A stretch of DNA of 64,000 nt. Source: Branchinecta lynchi. Lineage: Eukaryota > Arthropoda > Branchiopoda > Anostraca > Branchinectidae. Numbering within the stretch: position 1 is the stretch's first letter; each line of letters starts with the position of its first letter. The stretch lies in contig JAKZAP010000016.1 in assembly GCA_023053575.1 (NCBI GenBank), positions 17,936,030-18,000,029 of the forward strand. Reading direction: 5' to 3'. The position numbers and the translations under genes are program-made. This document shows positions 33,301 to 43,570 of this stretch, piece after piece. The notes below the pieces were generated by a model. The model saw nothing but the letters and a program-made list of their open reading frames with translations. It did not search any database and was not told the DNA's origin.

Positions 33301-33522
33301 TAATGGTGCGTCGGTCCGAGAGGAATACTGACAATCAATTTTTGTCCATATCCAGCTAATTCTTCTGCCCAATTTTTACGTAGTTTCATCCCATCATTTA
33401 TTTCTGGTAAAATCGTGTAAGTGTATTAGTTAATTTGTTTCGTGTCTGTGTATATTTTGTAAATTTGTATTCCACTTCTAGCTTTTAGCTATTTGGAATA
33501 AACTTGATTGATTGATTGATAA
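33300..33522 (+). mobile_element. LINE 3' end with (TTGA)n tail, copy 1
   Basis: GGTCCGAGAGGAATACTGAC, TTTTTACGTAGTTTCATCCC, CTAGCTTTTAGCTATTTGGA and AATAAACTTGATTGATTGAT. The minus-strand copy at 49411-49600 and the shorter copy at 40490-40578 share these blocks in the same order. Confidence 0.78.
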
Positions 33523-33559
33523 TATAATAATAAATAAGCCCTTTAATTGTGCCAGTCCA

Positions 33560-33690
33560 AAAATTCAACATTTCATTGAGCCCAAGCTGACTTTGGAAAA
33601 TATAATTCTATATTTCTGACGAAACCCTTGGCAGGGAGGGCCGAAATATCGCTGATGAAGCATCGTAGCTGACGTATCCGTTGTATAGAT
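33560..33690 (+). mobile_element. Retroposon fragment
   Basis: ATTGAGCCCAAGCTGACTTT, CTTGGCAGGGAGGGCCGAAA, TATCGCTGATGAAGCATCGT and AGCTGACGTATCCGTTGTA are family blocks. The left arm is mostly lost. Confidence 0.75.
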
Positions 33691-34323
33691 TTTTTTAATA
33701 TAAAAATTGAACACTAAACTCATATTCTAATAACTAAATAACTATTGAACAAACTAATACCTATCCCCAAAGACAGTAAAAGTGGGAAAGACTGGAAACT
33801 CCCGTAAGGCCCATGAGTCACAACAATCAGCGCCGTTTAGCGGATGTTCTTTCGTTAAAAAATCGCTCTGTTGACAAATTCTTCCATCGCTTTCCGCAGA
33901 ATCATCATCAAAGCACGTTTTGTTTATGATGAGCATTCTTTCTCCACTCAGATTTCGTCTTTAATTGGAATAAAAAACAAGTAGGAAAAGAATAAATCTG
34001 CTTTTTTATGGAAAGAAATGTTGAATTCACGATTTCGAATCAGTTAATGTTGACAGACGTAGCCTACTCACGCCCTCTTCCTTTGATTATATTAATCATC
34101 TACCGCTGGAAATTGGACAAAGTCCAAACGCTAGGTGGCGTTCCAATCGATTTTCAGAGACCCGATTTTAGCGAAGTCACCGGTCTTTCCCACTATTATT
34201 GTGTTTGCCTATTCCTACCAAAACTTCAACCTAAAATAAAACGTTTGCGGTGCTCTTGGCAACCTTCAGGAATCTACCCAACCGACGCAACTCTTGGAAC
34301 TACTACGCATCCAATATATCGAG
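33691..34323. other. No recognisable feature
   Basis: Open frames exist on both strands (60 codons minus at 33754-33936; 118 codons plus at 34008-34364) but the second runs into a TIR element and neither has a domain I recognise. The stretch directly precedes the SMAD exons, so an upstream exon could hide here; no supported one was found. Confidence 0.3.
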
Positions 34324-34805
34324 CGTGTCCGAAAGCTCCGAAACGAACGAAAATGCTGAATTAATTCAGCATTTTATGCACCATTTTGCTTTCGGACTTA
34401 AATTTTCGCTCAATTAATGCAGCATTAATTCAGCATAAAATTCATCAAGAAACTCAGCAAGAATGCTGATTTTTCAAGACGAAACTGGGGAGTGCGGCGA
34501 TTCTCTCAGTGTTTTCGGCGGCAAACATAACAAAATCAAAAAGACAACTGACAATTCGGCAAACATTCCAAATTCTAAGACAACTGGCGATCATGGCCAA
34601 CGAAGAAAGGAAACATAAGAAGATAATAAGGTTGGATATCAGTAGCTGATCCATTTTGTCAGCTTTATACAGCTAATTCTTTTTCCTTCTTCTTCTTCCT
34701 GACTTAAATTTTGGTATTCTAGAAGTGTAACAGCTTTCGGACAAAAAAAAGGAAAAAATGCAGCATTAATGCAGCATTTACAGCACCGAAAAGCTTTCGG
34801 ACACG
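34324..34805. mobile_element. TIR element (CGTGTCCGAAAGCT ends)
   Basis: CGTGTCCGAAAGCT on the left and AGCTTTCGGACACG on the right are perfect inverted repeats about 480 bp apart. Subterminal GCTGAATTAATTCAGCATTT and GCAGCATTAATGCAGCATTT palindromes occur near both ends. It ends 43 bp before the first SMAD exon visible here. Confidence 0.8.
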
Positions 34806-34848
34806 TTCATCATAGAACCTTTCAGATATATTGCATTTTTTCTTTCAG

Positions 34849-34974
34849 ATAATTCGTTGCATTCTTCCCCTTCCTCATGTTCGGTGTTTGATGTTGATGC
34901 TGCTCTTAATGTACCTGAACTTTGTTCTGTCGCCACGGGTGGGACACAGGACCAGTCTTCTGCGTTTCTCAAAG
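34849..34974 (+). CDS. SMAD6/7: Inhibitory SMAD, linker exon
   Basis: A 126-base exon with a strong acceptor (TTTTTTCTTTCAG at its left) and donor (AAAG|GTAAGG). It is entered with two bases of a split codon, has 41 full codons and leaves one base. That base joins the AT of the next exon to make GAT (Asp). It encodes Ser-rich linker sequence (starting NSLHSSPSSCSVFD, ending QDQSSAFLK) leading into the MH2 start. Alone the peptide would not be recognisable; the assignment rests on the splice signals, the phase match and the position just before MH2. A TIR element ends only 43 bp upstream of it. Confidence 0.75.
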
Positions 34975-35027
34975 GTAAGGGCTGCGGTCCGGAAATCCTG
35001 TCCTAAGCTGTTTTTCCGCAGCGCATC

Positions 35028-35243
35028 TGTCGAGAGGTTGCTAACTCCCCAGCACCTGCTGTACACCCTTTCCCGTCCCCGGGCGAAACCAGTGGTGCCA
35101 GCGAGAAATGAGCAATTCCGCTTCTAAACATGCTGATCTTAATGTTTTAAACACGTGGCAACCGAGGCTGGCTAGTGTAAGCCGGTTCGGCACCGGGCAT
35201 TTCCTGTACGCCAAAATCGAGAGTGGGCAACCCCTGGACATTT
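35028..35243. mobile_element. MITE of the GGGGTTGCCCACTC family, in SMAD intron 1
   Basis: GAGAGGTTGCTAACTCCCCA, CACCTGCTGTACACCC, CTTCTAAACATGCTGATCTT, AACACGTGGCAACCG, GGCACCGGGCATTTCCTGTA and AAATCGAGAGTGGGCAACCC. It matches 49627-49850 over its length. Confidence 0.8.
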
Positions 35244-35504
35244 GTGTGCCACACATTTGAGAGAATCCGGAAAATTGAGTCGTTTGTAACTTTTGAACGG
35301 GTGATCGGATTCGAATGAAACTTAGTAACTGAATAGAAGAAACGTCTCTGATGCCACATTTGAAGTCTGGACCGGATTTGACAGCTGGGGGAATTGGGGG
35401 GGGGGGATCTTGTGAAACGGTTAGATTGGAGTAGCAAATACTGCCTGTAATTATTACCTGTAATTCTTACTCGGAGAAACTTTTACAGTGTATATCAGGG
35501 ACCT

Positions 35505-36408
35505 TAGTTGCGTTTTTGATCGCCTGTGTAAGTTCCCCTGTGAGTTCACCGTTGCAGCTTAATTTTCGTCTTTAGACTAAGTTCGCCTGACACCTTCGCC
35601 GTTTCAAGACGCAGGCGAAAAAAACGAAAAATAAGAATCCCGACACATAATTAATAAAATCGCCTATGTAAGTCAGTAAACGGTAGTTACATTTGACAGT
35701 GAAAGGGCCATTCTTGTAGTCAACACATACAAGTTGTAATCATCGCTTTCCAAACACACTTTCCCGGACTTTCAATTTTTTTGGCTTAATTTATTCATGA
35801 CAGGCGAACTCGGACCGGGAACTGCGTCTGCGTCACAGTTCGCCGTTTCACTCGCAGGTGTTGTAGAACCGATAACTGACACGGTCTCCGTTTCAGCAAA
35901 AACGAAACTTAAAGGAACAGGAAACTTGACTCGGGGAGCTAGCTGACATATCAAGAATGTACCCTGAGTCGATATTGAGAGTAAGAAAAATTATCGTTAC
36001 GACCATTGCAGTTTCTGGGCAGTTTCCGAGAATTCGACTGTTCAGTTAGTAGAAAAAAAAAGCAAAAGGTTTGTGTGCCGGGAGTAGGAATCGAACGCAC
36101 GACCTCTTGACTCGGCCAAAGGCGAACTTTTACAGTCCATAAGTGCATAACTACAGTGTATAAGGGGCAAGGGCCTGCCAGCTAGCTTTGGGAACACTAA
36201 GGAGGGGGTTCGAGATAACAAAGAAGGGGGGGTGCTGTCGACTATAGGTCCCTGTATCTTTATCTAAGCACCCCAGGTCGGTTTGATGGCCGAAAGTTGC
36301 GTCGTCAAGTTTTCTGTGCCTTTAAACAAACTGCGAACTCGGAAGGTGATCGGAAACGAGAAATAAGAAGAACTGAGATCAGGAACGGCAGTCAAAAACG
36401 CAACTCTA
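35505..36408. mobile_element. TIR element (AGTTGCGTTTTTGA ends) split by a TTAA element
   Basis: TAGTTGCGTTTTTGATCGCC at the left is matched by the complement of GGCAGTCAAAAACGCAACTC at the right. The subterminal blocks GAACTCGGA and GATCGGAAACGA have partners on the other side. The element 35913-36321 lies inside it. Just outside its left edge, 35430-35494 is a fragment of the CACTGTAAAA MITE family. Confidence 0.65.
35913..36321 (+). mobile_element. TTAA-specific non-autonomous element, copy 1
   Basis: A 409-bp element bounded by TTAA on both sides (35909-35912 and 36322-36325) with inverted ends AGGAACAGGAAACTTGAC and GTCAAGTTTTCTGTGCCT. TTAA duplication occurs in piggyBac and Sola3. The interior contains GTGCCGGGAGTAGGAATCGA with ACGCACGACCTCTTGACT, which on the minus strand looks like the T-arm half of a tRNA (GGTTCGAATCC-like box B, here CGTTCGATTCC). 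No transposase. Confidence 0.85.
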
Positions 36409-37062
36409 GTCAAACGGACTTGGAAATAGTAATTTTCTCGATCCATTCATCGTGGCGGGAGTGGAAGGAGGGGGGGGGGGGGGACAGGGTACATCTCTCT
36501 GATTTTCTTATCCATGTCCGGACCGGATCCAACATTTGTTGGGGGGGGGGGAATACGTGACCCACTAAGACTGGAAAGATCGGGATGGAACTTAGTGGGA
36601 ATAACAAAAAAAGGCTCTAGATAAATCATTTAGGAACCGGATTGGATCCGGACACCGTGGGGGGAGTTAAGGGGGGGGACGGTGATCGTGAGTAAAGGTA
36701 CTTCGGGACGTGGTATAGGAAGATGAAACTTAGCTGGAATATTAGCGATTTGACAATATTGGTTTAGAAAAGGTTTGTTGGGTAATTGAGTTGGTTGTTT
36801 AATGAAGGTTGGGGCAGGATTCGGGAGGGGAATGGGGATTGGGTAGGATAGGGGTGTCTGAGTGAGGAAAGCTGATTTGGAGTGAGTTAAAGTCTCACTA
36901 AGTGTATAGAAAAAAAAAAAATTGATCAATAGATTTTGATAATTTGATGTCCGTCTTGCACAGGTGACCTGTTGTCACATATTGAGACGGGCTATTGGTT
37001 TAAGAATATGTTCAGTATGTTGTAGAAATGTTGAAGAAATAAAATTCCTTCCTTCCTTCAAA
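36409..37062 (+). mobile_element. G-rich degenerate repeat ending in a LINE-like tail
   Basis: Several GATGAAACTTAG or ATGGAACTTAG words with GGATCCG and G runs (36470, 36541, 36670) resemble sequence at 35270-35410 and 52000-52380. The end, GAAATAAAATTCCTTCCTTCCTTC, looks like a LINE 3' end with a (CTTC)n tail. The short Pro-rich minus-strand ORFs are the G runs translated. Confidence 0.45.
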
Positions 37063-37104
37063 AAAAAAAAAAACGCCAGTTCCCAAATCCGACCATTCGT
37101 TAAA

Positions 37105-37262
37105 GTATTATCTTAACCGCAAAGCTCTGTAACGTGATTGGCCCGATCAGCCCCCTCACGATATTTTGGCGAAAGTAGAATAATGCGTTTCAAACTTGAC
37201 GTGACGTTCGTGACGTCATGCGTAATAACTACGGCAAGTAAGGTGGAACACACCCCCATAGT
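37105..37262. mobile_element. MITE of the GTGTTCCACCCTACT family, partial
   Basis: GTAACGTGATTGGCCCGATC, CGATATTTTGGCGAAA, GACGTCATGCGTAATAACTA and AAGTAAGGTGGAACACACC match the right half of 39072-39348. Confidence 0.6.
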
Positions 37263-38029
37263 CATAGTCCAGGTGTTATCATGCGTAACTCAGTTTGCCG
37301 GACAAGCTACATTTCATTACTCGAAACATAACGTATCACAAGCTGTATATTTTGGACAGACCACTCTGGGTTCACCTCGCCAATTACCATCAATAGCTTA
37401 ATTCGAAAAAGTGGCTATTATCATTATTAGTAATATTTATGTGCTTTGAAACGAGGCAGCCAGCCGAAGTGGACAAAACTGCGACTTCAGTAATTACTGT
37501 AATCTTGTGAAGGAACAACATTTCCTAGCTGTTCATAAGTGCCGACACAGAAGTTATCTTCTAATTGGAGCTGTGCTCAATTGGAGGAGAAATTATGGGC
37601 TGGTGTGTACTAGCTGAGTTTTTATTGTGTTTTGTGGAATTCGCTGAAGGCGAAAAACCAGTCTGAAGTGTTTATTTTCAAAGCATTCACGGAACTGATG
37701 CCGTTCTATCAATCAATTTTATTATCCCAGTAGCACTTTTGCGAAAACGGGCAGAAGGTGGAAAAAACACTTACAAACAATTTGAATGATACACAAAGAA
37801 ATACAAGAATAATATGAAACGAAATTAAATTAATTTGTATCCGTTCGTGTAACAGTCTTAATGGTGTCTTTTTTTCATCGTCTGTCAGTAACCATTCTAT
37901 GTATTTTTTTAAAACTATTTGTGTTGCGAGCTTTATTTTGACATACCTTTGACTGTCTTTGCTATTTTCGTCAACAAACGTTATTATTATAATTATTTTT
38001 AATTCCAGGGTCAGTACTTTTCTTTTTAT
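37263..38029. other. No recognisable feature
   Basis: Intronic AT-rich DNA without a supported element. Confidence 0.3.
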
Positions 38030-38354
38030 TTATGTAATGTTGGTGAAACGTAGCATACATCTGATATTTTGAATACACTGCATTATTTTGACTTATCTAA
38101 GGGATTTTGTTGTTTTTTTTTCACCCGGGGCTCCAGTAATAACGTTCAGAATGTGCGCTGCTTGCGCAACAACCCAACATTCATCCAGACGCGATGAATT
38201 TGAGTTTCAACAAAAGCCTGCATTTCCATGTGTCAATAGAATTATTAATTAAGTGTCTTTTTCTGTGTGTATATATGTGTTTTGTTTATTTTCGTCATTT
38301 ACTCCGCCTTTTCAAAATGGTGGGTCATAAATAAATACTTACTTACTTACTTAA
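38030..38354 (+). mobile_element. LINE 3' end with (ACTT)n tail, copy 2, preceded by a dispersed repeat
   Basis: 38030-38240 is the CTAAGGGATT-family repeat (GAATACACTGCATTATTTTG, CCGGGGCTCCAGTAATAACG, CTGCATTTCCATGTG). It is followed at once by TTAAGTGTCTTTTTCTGTGT, TTTACTCCGCCTTTTCAAAA, TGGTGGGTCATAAATAAATA and repeated CTTA. The direct junction suggests both may belong to one LINE 3' region. Confidence 0.7.
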
Positions 38355-38439
38355 TAAGCTCGGAAAATCGGAGAAAGCATCTCCGGAAGGTAGTGGGAAA
38401 TGAATGATAAGATATGTCTTTTTGTTAGCCTAAAATCTC

Positions 38440-38587
38440 ATCTTATCTGTTATGGATTATATTATGTGAAATTTATTTGTTGGATTAATTTGGAAATTTT
38501 TGTTATTAAAGTTCGTTTTTTTTTGTATTTGTATTAACCATGGCCCTTTAGGGCATTCAGTGTTAATAAATATCTATCTATCTATAC
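38440..38587 (+). mobile_element. LINE 3' end with (ATCT)n tail
   Basis: TTATTAAAGTTCG, CCATGGCCCTTTAGGGCATT, GTTAATAAATATCTATCTAT. The CCATGGCCC..GGG..AATAAA layout recurs in the LINE tails at 43.9, 49.97 and 60.4 kb. It ends about 30 bp before the next SMAD exon. Confidence 0.7.
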
Positions 38588-38615
38588 TTTTTGCTTCAAA
38601 TATTTTGTTTTGTAG

Positions 38616-38822
38616 ATCCTGGTCACTGGGCAACCCTGGCATATTGGGAAGGGGCCAACCGCGTTGGCCGTCTCTGCCCCATTTCTAGTCCTGCGCTCTG
38701 CGTCGCTACAACTCCCTTTGAACCCACACCCCCCGAGGCACCAACATTAAGTCTTTGCACCCTCTCGAAAGGGTGCAAAAGCAGTGAAGCCTCGTCCAGA
38801 ACAAAGGACAAAATCGGACCAG
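38616..38822 (+). CDS. SMAD6/7: Inhibitory SMAD, N-terminal MH2 exon
   Basis: A 207-base exon (acceptor TATTTTGTTTTGTAG, donor CCAG|GTACAA), entered and left in phase 1, with 68 full codons. It encodes HWATLAYWEGANRVGRL, matching the MH2 start HWC.VAYWE..TRVGRL of SMAD6/7, and ends RTKDKIGPG, matching the R.KIG.G before the MH2 core. The stretch between them (LCTLSKG, SSEASS) lines up with LCLGQLN..SE in the family but is diverged and carries a Pro/Thr-rich insertion of about 15 residues. The usual FYDLPQG motif is absent. Single last base g joins GT of the next exon to make Gly. Confidence 0.9.
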
Positions 38823-39071
38823 GTACAACTTATTTTGTTCCTTTTATTCAGTTCAGTTTATTCACCAGAATATATACTAATCCTGAAAATTAATTAAAAT
38901 GAATTGAAAATTCGAAATTGAAGTTCAGAATAATCATTACCTTAGTACGCTATCATGGACAGTAGGCTACAGCTTGAACATATCTCAACGACTTCAGTAG
39001 TAGGTTACTCCCCCCCCCCCCAATCTTTCCAAGTTCGAATACGACTTTCAATCGTGAATCGGCTATCTATA

Positions 39072-39348
39072 GCGTGTTCCACAGTAACTATTAGTTCCTA
39101 TTTTCGTTCCAACTTCGCGAAAAGTTACTACGCTGACCGTTCCAACCTTCTCGAAATAGTAACCATTTGCTTACCACGCTTGGGAACGTAGTAAACGTTG
39201 TAACTACGATCTCTGCGACGAGATTGGCCCGACTAGACTGTGGCCACAATATTTTGCTGGAAATATAATTCGTTCTAGCCCTGGCGCCAAGAAGCCAAAA
39301 TCTGTGACGTCATGCATAGAGTAACTAACGTAAGTAGGGTGGAGCGCA
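39072..39348. mobile_element. MITE of the GTGTTCCACCCTACT family, copy 2
   Basis: GCGTGTTCCACAGTAACTAT at the left and GTAAGTAGGGTGGAGCGC at the right are imperfect inverted ends. The interior is the inverted counterpart of 17943-18234, including GACCGTTCCAACCTTCTCGA and GGCGCCAAGAAGCCAAAATC. It sits in SMAD intron 2. Confidence 0.75.
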
Positions 39349-39715
39349 GTCCTGGTCGATACTGTTGGAGCGCCATCTATTCCATGAGATGTTGAAAGAA
39401 GTGAGACTGATAAGCTTTTGTAGATGGTTTGCCTGTACACTTACGATTTATCAACCGATCAGGGATTTCACGTAGCATAAGTGGGAGACAGGTTACTAGG
39501 GATACCTTTTTTGGTTTAACTGAAAAACTAAATTTTGGCGTATTAGATAAGATAGGGAGGAAAACTGAATACTAGTATATTATTCAAAACTAAGTAAATA
39601 AATAACTGAGTATGGCACATTAAAATACAGGTGAGTGTGTTATTCACAAAAATGGCATATAAACTATTTAGTTTTCTCGTTTCGTATCATCTATTTGTAT
39701 AACTCAGATTCTGAG
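39349..39715. other. No recognisable feature
   Basis: Intronic AT-rich DNA. Confidence 0.3.
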
Positions 39716-40320
39716 TGCACTGGAAAAAGTGTTTCCGCATAAAGATTAACGTTAACTCAGTATTTGCTACTCGGAATATTCTTACCTCTACGCAGATAAG
39801 ATTCATACCAAATAGACATAAGATGAATCAGAGTAGCAAATATGGAGTTAAAGGAACAGAAAACTTGACTCGGGGAGCTAGCTGACATATCAAGAATTTA
39901 CCCTGAGTCGATATTGAGAGTAAGAAAAAATTCTCGTTACGACCATTGCAGTTTCCAAGAATTCTACTTTTGAGCTAGTAGAAAAGATAAGCAAAAGGTT
40001 TGTGTGCCGGGATTAGGAATCGAACGCACGACCTCTTGACTACTGTCCCGATACTATGGCCGGAACACGGCCAAAGGCGAACTTTTACAGTGCATAAGTG
40101 CGTAATTACAGTGCATAAGGGACAAGGGCCTGCCAGCTAGCTTTGACAACACTAAGGGGGGGGGGGGGTCGAGATAACAAAGAAGGGGGGTCCTGTCGAA
40201 TATAGGTCCCTGTAGCTTTATCTAAGCCCCCCCCCAGGTCGGTTTGATGGCCGAAAGTTGCGCGGTCAAGTTTTCTGTGCCTTTAACTTTAATCTTTATG
40301 CGGATAAATTTTTTACAGTG
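39716..40320. mobile_element. Palindromic MITE (CACTGTAAAA ends) split by a TTAA element
   Basis: The left part has CACTGGAAAAAGTGTTTCCG and CATAAAGATTAACGTTAACT; the right part has CTTTAATCTTTATGCGGATA and ATTTTTTACAGTG. Removing 39852-40282 plus one TTAA leaves a palindrome equivalent to the uninterrupted copy at 16507-16683. Confidence 0.85.
39852..40282 (+). mobile_element. TTAA-specific non-autonomous element, copy 2
   Basis: A 431-bp element flanked by TTAA (39848-39851 and 40283-40286), with ends AGGAACAGAAAACTTGAC and GTCAAGTTTTCTGTGCCT. The host copy at 16507 shows a single TTAA at the same position, confirming the duplication. Compared with 35913-36321 it has an extra segment CTGTCCCGATACTATGGCCG with GAACACGG beside the tRNA-like block; on the minus strand this supplies a possible box A (GGCCATAGTATCGGGA). 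Confidence 0.9.
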
Positions 40321-40489
40321 TGCATGGAAATAAGAACTCTGAAAAAATCTATTACCCGACAAAAAATCTTAACAAGTTCAGAATGAAATAGACTACACCG
40401 AGATTCTGGCACAATTTTTTTTTTTTTAGGGAAACGTCATACTAGGCTAAGTACTGTTTCTGCCCGTGCAGTTAAGATAAGTGTTTTTA

Positions 40490-40578
40490 ATTAATTTGTT
40501 GTCACGTTTGTGTTTTTCGTAAATATTTTATTCCCTTCTAGCTTTAAGCTATTTGGAAATAAATTTGGTGGATTGAAA
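40490..40578 (+). mobile_element. LINE 3' end related to the (TTGA)n family
   Basis: TTAATTTGTTGTCACGTTTG, CGTAAATATTTTATTCCCTT and CTAGCTTTAAGCTATTTGGA, then AATAAATTTGGTGGATTGA. The tail is short and mutated. Confidence 0.65.
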
Positions 40579-40959
40579 AAAAAAGACAATCAACTACGAA
40601 AAACTCGGTTCTGCTTTCACGCAGGGCTTCGACTTTTCTGTCTCCAAGCCTGTGATGAAAAAACGCGGCAAGATTTGCATAACCGGGTTTTCTGACCAGT
40701 GAGCTTCTCGGAAGAAATACTCCTCATCGGATGCGTCTCAAGAAGAGTCTAACACGGCAAACCTAAAAGTCACTTTACTGCTTAAAGGGTGGGATATGAT
40801 ACACTGTATGAAATGGAGTACCGCGGAAATAAGAATCAGTGGAGCGAATACTGTTTTGTATGTACAACTTTAATGGTAGGGCGGTTACCAGTAAAAACTG
40901 AAATGAAACAAAAATGTTGAGGCATATAATTATGAATATGATAAAGCAAGATTTCTCGA

Positions 40960-41070
40960 TAATAGTTAATAGTGTCTTTTTCTGTTTTGGATTGTCTCTA
41001 TTATAATCTGGTATCACATCTTTGTCTGTCCTCGGGTTGTTCGTGGGTAATAAAATAAATAAATAAATAG
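40960..41070 (+). mobile_element. LINE-like 3' end with (AAAT)n tail
   Basis: TAATAGTGTCTTTTTCTGTT, CCTCGGGTTGTTCGTGGGTA and ATAAAATAAATAAATAAATA. Confidence 0.55.
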
Positions 41071-41151
41071 ACTCAGCGAAATATACATCTCAATCAGTGT
41101 AAATACGGGGAGTTTAAGGCAAGGAACTCGACAAACTAATATATAAGAGGT

Positions 41152-41349
41152 TAAAGTTGCGTCTTTTTTTATGTAGTTTCGGTGGAAGTTTCACTGTAGT
41201 TTGACGTACTTTTGTTTTGGTACAGAATGTGTCCCATTTTATTTGTTCATTCCACTTTTATTTTTTCATTCCACATCTTGTACTCCCATAGCTAAAACAG
41301 AAGTACGTCAAATGAGAAACTACATCCTAAAAAAACGAAACCTAAACTG
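41152..41349. mobile_element. Harbinger-like MITE of the TGTAGTTTCGGTG family
   Basis: AGTTGCGTCTTTTTTTATGT at the left and ACATCCTAAAAAAACGAAAC at the right are inverted, with TAA next to each end. It has GTAGTTTCGGTGGAAGTTTC and TTTGACGTACTTTTG with inverted partners near 41305. Confidence 0.7.
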
Positions 41350-41559
41350 AAATGTATTTGGAAAAGACGACAACGTCAGGGAATGCCGTCTTTAGAGCTA
41401 ACAAAGAACTGTTCATCTCCATAATTCGAACACTAGATGGCTCTCGGGGCCAGATAATTATGTATAAATCATGTGAGCATGCCTTCCAGCTCGGGATTAG
41501 AGGCCAGAAGGATTGTCGGCCATTACTGATTATTACGCGCATAATCGCGTCTTAAGTAG

Positions 41560-42060
41560 GGAAAGGTAACTAGGAGCGGTTGGGATGCCGAAAAGCAAAG
41601 CGGAAATTTGCATTTGAAAGAGAGGAACCGCATGGTATTGATTGTCGGCTTCCTGATTATCATAATTTTGGTGGAAATAGATGAGGGTTCAAGTCCTATA
41701 GTGGAGAGGGTAGGATTCTGATTAAGTTGATGGTGTCTGAAAGTCTGTAGGGGGTTTGGGAGAGGGGCCAAGGTCTCGTTATATAATTATAATTTGGAGA
41801 TGGGGTTTGTCGTATGAAAACTAATTGTGTCCGGATGTTTGGGGGAGAGGGGTCAAGATTTTCTGAAGAATTGTAATTTGGGTGATATCGTGATTAACAA
41901 AAATGGCCTATTTAGGAGGGGGTAGTGGCATGACTGCAAGTTTGGAGGGTTAGGGAAAGGGGTCAAGGTTCAATGGGTATTAGGTTGTTTGGGGGATACT
42001 GGGGGGGGGGGGAGAGAATGGCCGGACGAGGAGAGGGTAGATGGCGCCTGTTTCGGGAGC
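41560..42060. repeat. G-rich degenerate sequence
   Basis: Repeated GGGGTCAAGRT and GGGAGAGGGG words with G runs at 42000. It resembles the G-rich repeat at 36.6 kb in composition. Minus-strand Pro-rich frames are not credible genes. Confidence 0.4.
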
Positions 42061-42121
42061 TGGAGTTAGGGTGAACATGATTTGTGGTAATTTGTGTCAC
42101 AAGAATTCCAGGATTGTCTGT

Positions 42122-42324
42122 GCGAGGGGTTGCTAACTCTTGGTTTTACTGTACAGCAACTGCCCATTGCCCGGCCGGTGCTGACAACAGCTGGCAGTGG
42201 TTAAATATTACAATCATGTTTAAGTATTTTCAAAGATGAATCACTTAATATATGGTGAGCACCGGTGGTTTCGGACGGTGCCGGGAAAGGTTGTTAAGCA
42301 GGTGCCTGGAAATGGGTAACCCCT
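42122..42324. mobile_element. MITE of the GGGGTTGCCCACTC family
   Basis: TGCGAGGGGTTGCTAACTCT at the left and AATGGGTAACCCCTCG at the right are inverted, with TACTGTACAGCAACTGCCCA and GGTGCCGGGAAAGG inside. Confidence 0.8.
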
Positions 42325-42386
42325 CGGGTTTGCGTCGAACGGGTGAGTGCTGCTGAACAATTAATTAGGTAATGTCTGACATTTTT

Positions 42387-42417
<31 letters not shown>

Positions 42418-42504
42418 CGATACGGAGACTTGAGGTCTGTTAGTCGCCGTAAGTTAGGCATATAAAAATGCCTCAAATACTGAAATGACTCTCTATTAAA
42501 GTGT

Positions 42505-42706
42505 ACAGGAAGTGCCCCGTGTCGCGATGCTCGGTAGTGATGGCACCGGCTTACACCAGCCGGAACCGGGTGCGTGCTAGAACATTGATATCAGCATCTT
42601 TAGTAGGAATCGCCGAATTTATGACCGGGATCGGTGGTTTCGGTCGGTGCCAGCAGGTGGCGGAAAAGGGTACAATCAGGTGCCTCGGAGTGGGTAACCC
42701 CGCCGA
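42505..42706. mobile_element. MITE of the GGGGTTGCCCACTC family, end-eroded copy
   Basis: ACCGGCTTACACCAGCCGGA, GGTCGGTGCCAGCAGG, AAAAGGGTACAATCAGGTGC and CGGAGTGGGTAACCCCG. The left terminus is degenerate. Confidence 0.6.
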
Positions 42707-42714
42707 CAGGATAT

Positions 42715-43010
42715 TGTTCTTCGATATTTCGGCCCTCCTTGGCAAGGGTTTTCCTCAACCTGTAAGTGGAAGAAACAAACTTGCAAACGCTAAGTTTTAA
42801 GTTGTTGCTGTTTGATAGCTTCGAGGGCTGGGGCACAGGCGTCGTTTTGAGGAAAGTCAACTGAAGTGCTGAAATCTGAACTACCATTATTGTCTTAGAT
42901 GTTCCTTCAGCCCAAGCTGACTGCGAATCATATTTGACGGTGCAAAATGGATAAGTCAGCTACATCGGAATAATGTAGCTGACTTATCCGTTTTGCCTGC
43001 CGTCAAACAT
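42715..43010 (-). mobile_element. Palindromic retroposon copy
   Basis: CGATATTTCGGCCCTCCTTG, GCAAGGGTTTTCCTCAACC, TCAGCCCAAGCTGACTGCGA and ATCATATTTGACGGTGCAAA, followed by a short self-inverted block around AAGTCAGCTACATCGGAATA (42950-42995). Confidence 0.7.
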
Positions 43011-43192
43011 TATTGTCGGTTTATCGCAGTCTATTATGAACAGCTCTACAAAATAAAAAAGAGAAAGTATTAGCTCGTGAGGGGTCTCCCGCTCCCCAGC
43101 ACCTGTTGTACACCCTTTCCCGGCACCGACCGAAACTACCGGCGCCGGCCATAGTATAGGAGATTCTTCTACACATGATCGTTTTATTGTTC

Positions 43193-43538
43193 TTACCCCC
43201 TAGGTAAGGTAGCTAAGTTAGTGAAAGAAAGGCCAAGAGATTCAGAGGTGGCATGGGGGTGTATCAGAGCACCAATCTCTGAAGTTGTATGGTATGGCCA
43301 AAGAGGCATGGGGAGAAGAATTATATTTTAAGTTGGGATTGGGAGGGGGGGGGGGGGCAGAATTGAATTGGATGGTGACAGGGCCGTATCGAGGGGGGGG
43401 GGGGGGAGTGTTACCGGGTTTGAACACCCCCTGAAATTTTTGTCCGACTCGTACAAAAGTAAAAACAAATGTACGTAAACAAATTTTTGCACACAGAAAC
43501 CGTTAGACTAACTCCACAGGAGGAAGATTTTTTTTTTA

Positions 43539-43570
<32 letters not shown>

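Noticed and set aside
34008..34364. Open frame before the SMAD exons with faint likeness to MH1 (YRW, KRLRC)
   Set aside because: It lacks the RWPDL and VCCNPYH-type motifs and runs into the TIR element at 34324. The likeness is what chance gives in 118 residues.
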